A stretch of DNA of 59,769 nucleotides from Ardenticatenales bacterium (lineage in GTDB: Bacteria > Chloroflexota > Anaerolineae > Ardenticatenales > Ardenticatenaceae), in NCBI GenBank assembly GCA_020634795.1, contig JACKAZ010000014.1:1-59769 (forward strand), given 5' to 3'. The translations under genes were made by a program, and so were the position numbers. Positions 49,481 through 57,421 of this stretch are shown here, piece after piece. The first letter of the stretch is position 1, and every line of letters begins with the position of its first letter. Under the pieces are notes generated by a model, which made no database searches, was not told where the DNA came from, and was given only the letters and a program-made list of their open reading frames with translations.

Positions 49481-49557
49481 CCCAGCACCCCCAGCGCCCA
49501 CACCCGCACAACCGCACACCCGCCCTCGATTTCCCCCTTTGCGGAATGGGCGGCCCT

Positions 49558-49587
49558 TTGTTAGAATTTGCGATTACTGTTTATCAT
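49558..49587 (+). promoter_or_regulatory. candidate dnaA promoter
   Basis: TTGTTA (49558-49563) and TATCAT (49582-49587) are 18 bp apart, about 90 bp upstream of the dnaA ATG. Similarity to the -35/-10 consensus is moderate. Confidence 0.4.
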
Positions 49588-49676
49588 AGCTGGACAGACA
49601 CGACAGCGAGCCGCTGAGCGGTGGCTGTCGTCACTCATTTCAATCCCCGTTTTGCAGTCCCTTTTGGAGTCACGGT

Positions 49677-51050
49677 ATGGAGCAAGAGGAACGTAGGCGT
49701 GTGTGGACAGCCGCCCTCGCGGACATTCAGCTACAGATGCCCCGTAACGCATTCGACCAATGGTTGCGCGGCACAGAGCTGGTCAGTGTCGAGGATGAGC
49801 TTTATACGATTAGCACCTTTAGCCCGTTCGCGGTTCAGTGGTTGGAAAACCGACTGAACCGCATCATCCGCCGCTCGTTGGAGCATGAGGTGAGCGGCCC
49901 GGTTACCTTGAAATTCATCGTTCGCGGCCAAAGCAACCACGAGGCCGAAGCCGTGCCGCTCGTTGGCCCCACCATGGTTGAAGCAACGCCCAAGCCCCGT
50001 GCACCCCAGGTCGAAGACAACGTGCCTCACACGGTGCACGCCACGCAGGAGCGCTATTCCTTCGACACCTTTATCGTCGGGCCAAGCAATCGGTTGGCCC
50101 ACGCTGCGGCGCTGGCCGTGGCCGAGCGGCCCGCCTTGGCCTACAACCCGCTCTTCATCTATGGCGGCGTGGGGCTGGGCAAAACCCACCTGTTGCTCGC
50201 CATCAAAAGCGAGGTGGAGATGCAAGGGCTGTCGGCGGTCTACGTCTCCTCGGAGCGTTTCACGAACGAGTTCATCTCCGACATCCGCTCCCAGAACACC
50301 GAAGCGTTCCGTGCCCGCTATCGTGGCGCGGATGTGCTGCTGGTGGACGACATCCAATTCTTGGCAGGCAAAGAATCGACCCAAGACGAATTCTTCCACA
50401 CCTTCAACACACTCCATTCGGCGGGCAAGCAGATCGTTCTTTCTTCGGATCGCCCGCCGAAAGCGATCATGCTGCTGGAAGAACGGCTCCGTTCCCGCTT
50501 CGAGGGCGGCTTGGTCTGCGATGTGGCTCCCCCCGACCTCGAGACACGGATGGCGATTCTGCAAGCCAAGGCCGAGACGCAGACCGTTCGTGTGCCGAGC
50601 GAGATCATCGAACTGATCGCTCATCGCGTCCAGTCCAATATCCGCGAACTGGAAGGGGCGTTGATTCGCATCGTGGCCTATGCGCAACTCAACGGTCAGC
50701 CGTTGGACCTAGCACTCACCGAGAAGGTGTTGCGCGACGTGCTGGATCGCCCACAAAACATCGACCTGGACGTGATCATCGAGACGACCGCCGATTTCTA
50801 CAACCTGAGCTTGGCCGATTTGGAAAGCTCAAGCCGGCGCAAGCCGATCGCCTTCGCCCGTCAGGTGGCGATGTACTTGGCACGCGAAGAGACCGATGCC
50901 TCGTTGGCCGAGATCGGGGAACTCCTTGGGGGGCGCGACCACTCGACGGTGCTCTACGGCGTGGACAAGATCGCGGAGATGATCGAGAGCGACGACAACG
51001 TGCGCCGCGAGATCATCCAGATCCGCGAACGCCTCTATGAGACGGCATAG
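49677..51050 (+). CDS. dnaA: chromosomal replication initiator DnaA
   Basis: A 457-residue DnaA. Domain I (MEQEERRRVWTAALADIQLQ and following) mediates self-interaction; domain III has the Walker A motif GGVGLGKT at 163-170 and Walker B LLVDDIQFLAGKE; domain IV ends with the DNA-binding signature GGRDHSTVLYGVDKI. It binds DnaA boxes in oriC and opens the duplex. A terminator and a convincing oriC lie directly downstream. The gene following it is selA, not dnaN, which sits 40 kb away with parAB. The upstream region contains a repeat shared with ffh. Confidence 0.98.
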   Translation: MEQEERRRVWTAALADIQLQMPRNAFDQWLRGTELVSVEDELYTISTFSPFAVQWLENRLNRIIRRSLEHEVSGPVTLKFIVRGQSNHEAEAVPLVGPTMVEATPKPRAPQVEDNVPHTVHATQERYSFDTFIVGPSNRLAHAAALAVAERPALAYNPLFIYGGVGLGKTHLLLAIKSEVEMQGLSAVYVSSERFTNEFISDIRSQNTEAFRARYRGADVLLVDDIQFLAGKESTQDEFFHTFNTLHSAGKQIVLSSDRPPKAIMLLEERLRSRFEGGLVCDVAPPDLETRMAILQAKAETQTVRVPSEIIELIAHRVQSNIRELEGALIRIVAYAQLNGQPLDLALTEKVLRDVLDRPQNIDLDVIIETTADFYNLSLADLESSSRRKPIAFARQVAMYLAREETDASLAEIGELLGGRDHSTVLYGVDKIAEMIESDDNVRREIIQIRERLYETA

Positions 51051-51055
51051 GGCCA

Positions 51056-51535
51056 ACCGTGCACGACCTTCTTATAAAAGAGCAGTCCGCTGCTCTTTTT
51101 TGTTACGGGAAAGGCTGTGGAAAAGGTCGAAAAATAGCGAAATGGCTAGGGTGAGTTGACGAAAACCGGGCGTTATTCCACGATTTTGCCAATTTATTGT
51201 TGATAAATCTTGCATTGGTGTGGATAGCTCTGGCTTTGTGGGGATAACATAACAAGTTGTTCATCATGCCGATAGTGGTAACTTGATCTCACACCTACAA
51301 CATCTAGGGGCAGCGCAAACGACCCCATCACGCAATGGGAACAGCTACTTTTTCGACCTTTTCAACTGTCCACAGCTTATCCAATCCTGGCTTCGCGCTC
51401 GCTTCGCTATCCTGCCACAAGATATAGAGCCGTACGACCCGTTCCGACTACTTATGGGGATGGCGCCCACTCTCACCGACTCTTTTCCACATATCCACAG
51501 CCCCTACTACTACTAAAGATATAATATATAGTTCT
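51056..51535. other. oriC: DnaA boxes, DnaA-trios and AT-rich unwinding element
   Basis: The region after dnaA is the most AT-rich in the window. DnaA-box-like sites: TGTGGAAAA (51116-51124, minus), TGTGGATAG (51219-51227, minus), TGGGGATAA (51239-51247, minus), TTTTCCACA (51483-51491) and ATATCCACA (51491-51499). Directly after the last pair come a GC-rich spacer (GCCCC), TAC-TAC-TAC-TAA (51505-51516), which on the other strand is a run of DnaA-trios (TAG), and AAAGATATAATATATAG (51515-51531). This order, box, GC spacer, trios, AT-rich DNA, is that of the basal unwinding system described for Bacillus subtilis. Confidence 0.87.
51076..51101 (+). terminator. dnaA terminator
   Basis: AAAAGAGCA pairs with TGCTCTTTT (51076-51084 with 51091-51099) followed by TT. 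The stem is symmetrical with A and T runs, so it may work in both directions. Confidence 0.85.
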
Positions 51536-51550
51536 GGTGGGGATATCTTT

Positions 51551-51853
51551 TCTAACGCAGAGCAGGCAACGCAGAGCAGTTAACGCAGAACAGAACGGCA
51601 ACGCCGGGCAGTTAACGTAGAACAGAACGGCAACGCCGGGCAGTTAACGCAGAACCCGAGTCCTTCGGACCGCTGCGCGCACGCTTTGCGCAGGGCAGGC
51701 GCCGAGCGCAGAATGGCGAATGGGTGGTACGGGGAAGCGTTGTGAGGCGTTGCCCGTTGTCCATGCACCATGCACCATGCACCCCAGTAATGCCAGCACG
51801 CCAGTGATCCCATACACGCTAACTCTCGACCCACTAACTCACCCACTCCCCCT
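51551..51853 (+). repeat. composite modular leader of selA
   Basis: In sense order: TAACGCAGAGCAGGCAACGC and related 14-mers/32-mers (51551-51655), CCCGAGTCCTTCGGACCGCT, GGGCAGGCGCCGAGCGCAGA, ATGGCGAATGGG, CATGCAC x3 (about 51765-51786), GCTAACTCTCGACCCACTAA and CTCACCCACTCCCCCT to the ATG. It is a diverged duplicate of the leader at 47129-47465. There is no Shine-Dalgarno. Confidence 0.88.
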
Positions 51854-53230
51854 ATGACGACCAACGACCGATACCGTGATTTGCCCAGTGTGGATGCCTT
51901 GTTGAAGAACGAGGTGCTGACCGCGCTGACGCAGCGAGCTGGCCGCGCCCTGGTCGTGGCGGGTTGCCGGGTGCTCCTCGACGACGCACGGCAACGGATT
52001 GGCGCGGGTATACCGTTGCCACCGTCGCTGCCCGACGCGGTGGTGGCGTGGGTAGAGGCACGGCTGGCCGCGACGATGATCCCCGTGGTCAATGCGACGG
52101 GGGTCATCGTGCATACCAATTTGGGGCGCGCACCGCTCAGCCAAGCGGCGCAGTCGGCGATGATGGCGGTCGCGTCGGGCTACAGCAACCTTGAATTTGA
52201 CCTCGAGACGGGCGAGCGTGGCTCCCGTTACCGCCATGTCGCGGCGCGGCTGGCCGCAGTGACAGGGGCCGATGCGGGCCTCGTCGTCAACAACAATGCC
52301 GCAGCCCTGGTGCTGACGCTGGCCGCCGTGGCGCCGGGGCAGGAGGTCGTTGTCTCGCGGTCGCAGTTGGTGGAGATCGGGGGCGGCTTCCGCATTCCGG
52401 AGATCCTGGCGCAGAGCGGCGCCATTTTGCGCGAAGTCGGCACGACCAATCGCACCTATCTTGAGGATTTTGTGCACGCCACCACCGAGCAGACGGTGGC
52501 TTACTTGCGGGTCCACACCAGCAATTTCCGACTACAAGGCTTTGTCCATCAACCCGAACTGGCGGAGTTGGCCTTCGCCGCACGGCAGCATGGTCTGTTG
52601 CTGATCGATGATGTGGGGAGTGGTGCCCTGCTCGATTGCACACGCTTTGGTTTAGCGAAGGAGCCGATGGTGCAGGCGAGTGTGTCAGCGGGGGCCGATT
52701 TGGTGCTTTTTTCCGGCGACAAGTTGCTGGGCGGGCCACAGGCGGGCTGCATCGTCGGGCGACGGGTGTGGATCGAGCGGCTGCGGCGACATCCGTTGGC
52801 ACGCGCCTTACGCGTGGACAAAACTACGCTGGCCGCGCTGGACGCCACGCTGCAAGCCTATCAACGCGGCGCGGCGGAAACAGAAATTCCCGTCTGGCAG
52901 ATGATCGCCACTGCCGAAGAAACGCTGCACAACCGCGTGGTCGCGTGGCGGGGGGCATTGGCGGGCAGCGGATTGGCAACGTCCATCGTGCGCGGTGAAT
53001 CCGCGGTGGGCGGCGGCGCGTTGCCCGGCGAAACGTTGCCGACATGGCTGCTGGCACTGTCGGTTCCGAGGCCCAACGAGGTGGCCCAACGGTTGCGACA
53101 AGGCCGTCCCGCGGTGGTGGCACGGGTCGCCGACGACCACCTCCTCTTTGATCCGCGCACCGTCTTGCCCACGCAAGAATCGGCCTTGATCGTGGCGTTG
53201 CAATCCCTGGCAAGCGCCAACGCGACATGA
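51854..53230 (+). CDS. selA: L-seryl-tRNA(Sec) selenium transferase
   Basis: A 458-residue SelA, the standard bacterial length. The N-terminal tRNA-binding region begins LPSVDALLKNE; the core contains INATG-like VVNATGVIVHTNLGRAPLS, NNNAAALVL, EIGGGFRIPEI, IDDVGSG and the PLP-lysine motif FSGDKLLGGPQAG with Lys290 predicted to bind PLP. It converts Ser-tRNA(Sec) to Sec-tRNA(Sec) using selenophosphate. Function requires selB, selC and selD, none of which is in the window; I saw no selenoprotein gene with an in-frame TGA either. It lies beside oriC with a composite repeat leader, and a terminator follows. Confidence 0.96.
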   Translation: MTTNDRYRDLPSVDALLKNEVLTALTQRAGRALVVAGCRVLLDDARQRIGAGIPLPPSLPDAVVAWVEARLAATMIPVVNATGVIVHTNLGRAPLSQAAQSAMMAVASGYSNLEFDLETGERGSRYRHVAARLAAVTGADAGLVVNNNAAALVLTLAAVAPGQEVVVSRSQLVEIGGGFRIPEILAQSGAILREVGTTNRTYLEDFVHATTEQTVAYLRVHTSNFRLQGFVHQPELAELAFAARQHGLLLIDDVGSGALLDCTRFGLAKEPMVQASVSAGADLVLFSGDKLLGGPQAGCIVGRRVWIERLRRHPLARALRVDKTTLAALDATLQAYQRGAAETEIPVWQMIATAEETLHNRVVAWRGALAGSGLATSIVRGESAVGGGALPGETLPTWLLALSVPRPNEVAQRLRQGRPAVVARVADDHLLFDPRTVLPTQESALIVALQSLASANAT

Positions 53231-53262
53231 CATAACGTTGAAGTTATCAAGGTTTATCAACG

Positions 53263-53296
53263 AAAAAAGGCCATCTCTCAACAAGATGACCTTTTT
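53263..53296 (+). terminator. selA terminator
   Basis: AAAAAAGGCCATCT pairs (with one G-T wobble) with AAGATGACCTTTTT around a short loop, ending in CTTTTTCTCT. Confidence 0.8.
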
Positions 53297-53393
53297 CTCT
53301 GTAAGAGTGGAAGAACGTCAAAAGTTATGCCAATAAACCGGTGGTTATCACCAGAATGGGCGCAGTTCTCCACAATCTCGTATGACGTATGGG

Positions 53394-53447
53394 GAGTTTT
53401 GGGAGTTTTATGAGTTTTATGAGTTTTATGAGTTTTATGAGTTTTGG
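53394..53447 (+). repeat. 9-bp GAGTTTTAT array between convergent genes
   Basis: Six perfect-register units: GAGTTTTGG, four GAGTTTTAT, GAGTTTTGG. Unlike the leader arrays it lies between the 3' ends of selA and the App1-like gene. A TTCTGCGTT run (about 53510-53530) adjoins it. Confidence 0.88.
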
Positions 53448-53532
53448 GAGGTGGGAGGGGCGGAAAATTTTCCACCCGTACTGAGTTTGGTGGGTTGGGC
53501 GTCGCTTTGCGTTCTGCGTTCTGCGTTCTCCG

Positions 53533-54894
53533 TTATCCCCGCTTTCCCTCAACGATCATTGGCGGCGGAGCGTCTTTCTCGCCTTGGTCGCCTTGGAGCT
53601 TGTCGTCCACGACTTGGCGGCGAATATCGTCGAGGCGGTCGGCGGCGATCCACCCCTCTTCGGCTGCATGTTGGGCGGCGATTAGGGTGTCGTCCGCAAG
53701 CACGAGCGTGCTGCCCGCTTTGGTGACCTCATCGGCCAGCGCGAAGATCTGGTCGGGCCGTTCCGGGTTGCGACTGACACTGCGAATGTAGACCGCCAGA
53801 ATTCGATCGGGGTATTGATCTACGATAGATTTGTAGATCTCCGGATCCTCTTGACCCGAATCGCCGATCAGGATGAAGGGGAGCTGGTCGAAGGTGTCTA
53901 AGATGCGGCGGATCGATTTCAGCTTATGGGGGGCATGTTTGGTCGGCAGTACTTCGTCGTTGGAAATGCCCCAGTCGCGCAGCATGAGCGGGCCGAACGG
54001 GATGCCCTGAATGTCGAGGAAGTCGATCAGCACATCGTAGAGGTTCCAGGGGCTGCTGGAGACGTAGAAGAGCGGATTTTGGCATTGCCCATCGCCACCC
54101 GCCTGGAGCGCACGATAAAATGCGGCCACCCCCGCGAACGGGACACGGGTATGCACGTTGCCCAAAAAGACGGTGCGCCCCATCTTCAAAACGCTTTCGG
54201 CGTTGGTGATGACGATCGTGTCATCCACGTCGCTGATGACGCCGAACTGCGTGTTCGAGGGGGGGCAAAGGATCGAGCCGCTGGCAGTGGGCGTGGTTTG
54301 GCCGTCCCGCTGGGGTTCGAGGACGCGCAGCGAAATCGGGTGCCACAGCGTCTCGGAAAGTGGCATTTCGGGTACAAAGTCCAGATCGAAATAGCCCTCT
54401 TCGTCCGTCGTCACTTCCAGTCGTTGATCCCCGAACATCGCTTCGACGCGCGCCTCCGCCACCTCATCGCTCTCAAAGCGGCGATAGATATTCACGATGT
54501 TGCGCCACGCCGAATCGTCGATGGTGGCGGGGGAAATGCCGTTGTCCTCCAGCACACGCCCCTTCAAGTAGAACGACGACGGCGTGCCGTAGCCGAGATA
54601 GGGCATGATGACGATGGGGTCGTCGCGGTCGAAGCGCTCCTGCAGCTCGCCCTTGACGCGATCCATGCTCTGCTCGGCGAGGTGGACGCTGCTCGTGAAG
54701 AGCCGATTCGTTCGTCGGAGCAGGCCGCTGTCGCGGACCTTCGTGGGCGAACGGAGGGCGCGGCGCGTGCGACGCCAAAGGCGGCGCCGTCGACGGTAGA
54801 GCGCTTCCAGCTTTTCGTATCGGGTCAGAATCAGGGCGCTGATGGTCAGCAACAGACGTGTCGCCGCCGAACGCCGTCGGGTCTCATCGCTCAT
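53533..54894 (-). CDS. App1-like phosphatidate phosphatase (DUF2183)
   Basis: About 453 residues. After a basic N-terminal region (YRRRRRLWRRTRRAL) and a beta-rich middle domain, the C-terminal half has the App1/DUF2183 signature: GVISDVDDTIVIT, the DxDxT nucleophile motif of HAD phosphatases, then FYVSSSPWNLYDVLIDFLD, LRDWG and FILIGDSGQEDPEIY with the acidic metal-binding GDSGQ-D. Family members dephosphorylate phosphatidate or related lipids. The start at 54894 is preferred because GGAAGG lies about 8 nt before it; one at 54909 is possible. It overlaps the upstream small membrane protein gene by 11 bp. Confidence 0.9.
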   Translation of the reverse strand: MSDETRRRSAATRLLLTISALILTRYEKLEALYRRRRRLWRRTRRALRSPTKVRDSGLLRRTNRLFTSSVHLAEQSMDRVKGELQERFDRDDPIVIMPYLGYGTPSSFYLKGRVLEDNGISPATIDDSAWRNIVNIYRRFESDEVAEARVEAMFGDQRLEVTTDEEGYFDLDFVPEMPLSETLWHPISLRVLEPQRDGQTTPTASGSILCPPSNTQFGVISDVDDTIVITNAESVLKMGRTVFLGNVHTRVPFAGVAAFYRALQAGGDGQCQNPLFYVSSSPWNLYDVLIDFLDIQGIPFGPLMLRDWGISNDEVLPTKHAPHKLKSIRRILDTFDQLPFILIGDSGQEDPEIYKSIVDQYPDRILAVYIRSVSRNPERPDQIFALADEVTKAGSTLVLADDTLIAAQHAAEEGWIAADRLDDIRRQVVDDKLQGDQGEKDAPPPMIVEGKRG

Positions 54895-55126
54895 CGGAGT
54901 GCCTTCCATTGCTCTCGCGCCATCGTCGCCAGCCCCGCATCACCACCCATGCCACAAAGCCATAGACCACGATGTAGCTGCCATCCACTACCAGATGGAG
55001 CAGCCATGCGGGGTCGTTCCAACCGTTGTACGTCACGACAAGGTGGTCGAGGTGGAAAAAAAGCAAGCCCACCACGCCAAAAAATGCCGCGATTAAGATT
55101 TCTTTTGCTGAGGTCGAGAAAGGCAT
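54884..55126 (-). CDS. small two-helix membrane protein
   Basis: An 80-residue protein with two hydrophobic segments (ILIAAFFGVVGLLFFHL about 10-26, and LVVDGSYIVVYGFVAWVVM about 45-63) and a basic C-terminal tail (RGWRRWRESNGRHSDER). His and Trp residues lie between the helices. It starts the two-gene unit with the App1-like phosphatase, which it overlaps by 11 bp. Possibly a membrane anchor or regulator for that enzyme; there is no direct evidence. A CT-rich stretch lies about 190 bp upstream. Confidence 0.72.
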   Translation of the reverse strand: MPFSTSAKEILIAAFFGVVGLLFFHLDHLVVTYNGWNDPAWLLHLVVDGSYIVVYGFVAWVVMRGWRRWRESNGRHSDER

Positions 55127-55628
55127 GAGGTACTCACGATCGTCGGCGTTGGGAAGGCGATTATAGCATGGGCTGTGGGATGCGTGTGTGCCCTGTCGTG
55201 GGGCGGGGTTTGAAGGTGAGCCAGAGGAGCCGAAGCCGGATAGAAGGGGCGCTGGGGAATGAGTGTGTGCAACACGTCTCAGATAACCGATAGGGTGAAG
55301 CGATAAGCTGTGTTAGCCGATAGAGATAGAGATAGAGAGGGAGATCGAGAGGGAGAGGGAGATCGAGAGGGACAATGCGCGTCTTAAGGGTTTATGGTTG
55401 AGGGTGCGTGGTGCCAAATCCATGCGGGGCGATTCACGACTCACCAATTCCGCGAGCCAGACGCGGAACCTAAACGGCCGGTCGTGCTTGGAACGTCCTA
55501 GGCGTGGGCAGCGGCGATCTTGTAGAGCAAAATGGGTGTCGCCGCGGCTGCCGCATCGGCCGCACAAAAAGCAGCGAAGGGCGCAGCGAGTGCCGCGCCC
55601 TTCGGGTGAAGGCGGATCAGCCTTGTGG
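55127..55628 (-). repeat. 502-bp gap with GAGATA/GAGGGAGATC repeats
   Basis: From 55319 to 55372 the plus strand reads TAGAGATAGAGATAGAGAGG and GAGATCGAGAGGGAGAGGGA (C/T-rich on the sense strand of the gene at 54884-55126). The rest shows no hairpin with a T tract and no supported gene. Confidence 0.5.
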
Positions 55629-56525
55629 CTAGAGCGTGGTCTCGGTCGGGGTAGAATCCGCTGGCGTTTCGTCCGGGGCGGTCTCGTCTGGGGTCGTCCC
55701 GTCGCGCTCCGGCCCCATGCCGTCCGGCGTTCCCATTTCGCCATTGCGTGGGCCGTGGTGGCCACGTGGCCCATGGCCGCGCGGACCAAATCCCCCGAAG
55801 GGTCCGGGGCGCGCGGCGAATTGGTCTGCTTGTGCTTGCGTGATCACGCCATCCGCCACCGCTTGCTGCACCGCCTCGTCTACCTTCGCTTCCACCGCTG
55901 CGCGGAAGGATTCGCGGTCAAAGCCCGCCTCCGCCAAGATGTCGTCCATTCGCTGTCCCGCATCGCGCGCCGCTTGGATCTCTTCTTGCGTCATCCCCAA
56001 CACGCTTTGGGTGATCGCTTGCGCGTCGATGTAATCCTCCAGCGCCTCCCGCGCTTGGATGTTGGCGGCTTGTTCCTCGGTGAGTCGGCCATCCGCCACC
56101 GCCTGATCGAGCATGTTTTGTCGCGCCGTATCTTGTGCGGCCTCCAGCGCCTCCACGCTGATGCCCAGCGCATCGGCTAGGGCTTGCTGGTGCGCCTCGC
56201 GGTCGATGCGCGGCCCGTGCATCCCATCGCTCTCGTCGCCCGCGCTGCTGCGCACCTCTTCGATCGCGGCTTGCAGCGCTTCCACCGTTATGCCGAGTGC
56301 ATCGGCCAGCGCCTGTTGTCGGTCCCCGCTCATGCCACGCGGGCCACCGCGCATTTCGCCCTTGTCAAAGGGCATCGTGCCATCGCCGGGCAGTTCCTCG
56401 ATCACGACGGGCGAGGTGACGGTGCCGTCCGGCGCTTGCGCGAGCGCAGCGTTGGCCCCGATGAGGCCAGCGACCGTCAGCGCGCTGCCTGCAGCAATCA
56501 ATCCGACTTTCTTCAATAAATTCAT
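55629..56525 (-). CDS. secreted protein with ALADALGI-type helical repeats
   Basis: A 298-residue protein. The N-terminus MNLLKKVGLIAAGSALTVAG ending ANAALAQ is a Sec signal with an AxA-like cleavage site. Two copies of a helical repeat follow: QQALADALGITVEALQAAIEE and QQALADALGISVEALEAAQD; more diverged helices follow (GRLTEEQAANIQAREALED, then GVITQAQADQFAARPG). This pattern occurs in DUF2680-like secreted proteins of unknown function. The C-terminus is a Gly/His/Arg segment (GFGPRGHGPRGHHGP), possibly metal-binding, then an acidic Thr-Pro tail. AAGGAGAA precedes the start. The upstream region has GTGCAAGG heptads. Confidence 0.82.
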   Translation of the reverse strand: MNLLKKVGLIAAGSALTVAGLIGANAALAQAPDGTVTSPVVIEELPGDGTMPFDKGEMRGGPRGMSGDRQQALADALGITVEALQAAIEEVRSSAGDESDGMHGPRIDREAHQQALADALGISVEALEAAQDTARQNMLDQAVADGRLTEEQAANIQAREALEDYIDAQAITQSVLGMTQEEIQAARDAGQRMDDILAEAGFDRESFRAAVEAKVDEAVQQAVADGVITQAQADQFAARPGPFGGFGPRGHGPRGHHGPRNGEMGTPDGMGPERDGTTPDETAPDETPADSTPTETTL

Positions 56526-56797
56526 CGTCGTATTCTCCTTGCGTCAATCTGGTTTTGCCAATGCGAGCCGCAAACGAACTGGCCCATCTGCCACTCACGC
56601 GCTAAAGATACATCGACGATTTTCAGAGAATGTGAAGATATGATGGAGGAGTTGTGTAGAGGGGGAGGAGAGTTGATCAGTTGTCAGAGGGCGAGGGGCA
56701 TGGTGCAAGGTGCAAGGTGCAAGGGGCAAGGGGCAAGGGGCGAGGGGCGAGGGGGCGTGCCCCGTGAATTGGGGGGTATTGTTGCAACGCTTCTCTT
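56526..56797 (-). repeat. heptad repeats upstream of the secreted repeat protein
   Basis: Eight 7-bp units on the plus strand (GGTGCAA x3, GGGGCAA x2, GGGGCGA x2 and a GGGGCAT; 56696-56752) read CCTTGCACC/CCCTTGC on the sense strand. CAACTCTCC and CAACTCCTCC words lie between them and the gene. TTGCAACGCTTCTCTTTCA at about 56783 recalls the IS110 target word. Confidence 0.75.
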
Positions 56798-57403
56798 TCA
56801 AAAGGGCTGCCGGATAATCGTCTTCCAGTTGGCGGGCGCAGCGCGGCGGATGTCGCTGAGGTAGATTTCGTGATGTTTGCCCCGCAAGCTTCCCTGTTGG
56901 GCGATGTGCTCATGGAGTCGTGCGATGGTTGGCCCTTCTTCCGAAAAGGGGCCTCGGTGCAGGATTTGGGCGCATCGGCCCTCGTGGAAGGGGACAAAAC
57001 GTATCGCATCGACTGCCGAGAGTCCCTTTTTGCGCCGCACTTGGTCGATGGCATCGGTCACCATCGGCGTGGTGACGACGCCTGGCTGCATGATCATCAT
57101 GGTCCAGAGCCATTCCGCCTTGCGATCCACGGAGAAGGTAGAGATATCTGCGCTCCACCACAGCCCTTCCAACGGCATCACGACGTAGTCCACCGCCTGC
57201 GGGCCACGTTTGACCATGAATTTCAAGGCATAGGCGACGGCGAAGAGCGCCTCGACGGCATGGGCATAAGCTTGCGAACTGTTGGGGTCACCGGAGCCAT
57301 CGATCATGAGGAAGTTCATCGTTGGCACCTCCACCTCGACCACCCTGTTACTCGGTGGGCTGTAGAGTGGTTTGAGCTGCTTTTTCAGATCGATCTTTTC
57401 CAT
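56798..57403 (-). CDS. GyrI-like small-molecule-binding protein
   Basis: A 201-residue protein. RVVEVEVPTMNFLMIDGSGDPNSSQAYAHAVEALFAVAYALKF opens a GyrI-like (SRPBCC-related, BmrR ligand-binding-type) domain; GLWWSADISTFS, the middle LWTMMIMQPGVVT, and CAQILHRGPFSEEGPTIARLHEHIA, then HHEIYLSDIRRAAPANWKTIIRQP complete it. This is the full-length YdeN/GyrI-like architecture without an attached HTH. Such proteins bind hydrophobic compounds or, in GyrI, DNA gyrase; some homologues are hydrolases of drug-like substrates. It lies 18 bp after the GNAT gene and probably shares its transcript. Confidence 0.88.
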   Translation of the reverse strand: MEKIDLKKQLKPLYSPPSNRVVEVEVPTMNFLMIDGSGDPNSSQAYAHAVEALFAVAYALKFMVKRGPQAVDYVVMPLEGLWWSADISTFSVDRKAEWLWTMMIMQPGVVTTPMVTDAIDQVRRKKGLSAVDAIRFVPFHEGRCAQILHRGPFSEEGPTIARLHEHIAQQGSLRGKHHEIYLSDIRRAAPANWKTIIRQPF

Positions 57404-57421
57404 CGCATTGCCCCTTGTGCT

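Noticed and set aside
51854..53230. Pyridoxal enzyme other than SelA, such as a cysteine-desulfurase or DgaE-type relative
   Set aside because: The N-terminal LPSVDxLL region, full length of 458 residues and the SGDKLLGGPQAG context fit SelA best; shorter SelA-like paralogues usually lack the N-terminal domain.
53394..53447. GAGTTTTAT array as a gene leader
   Set aside because: It lies between two convergent gene ends, so it cannot be a 5' leader; it is recorded as an exception to the polarity rule.
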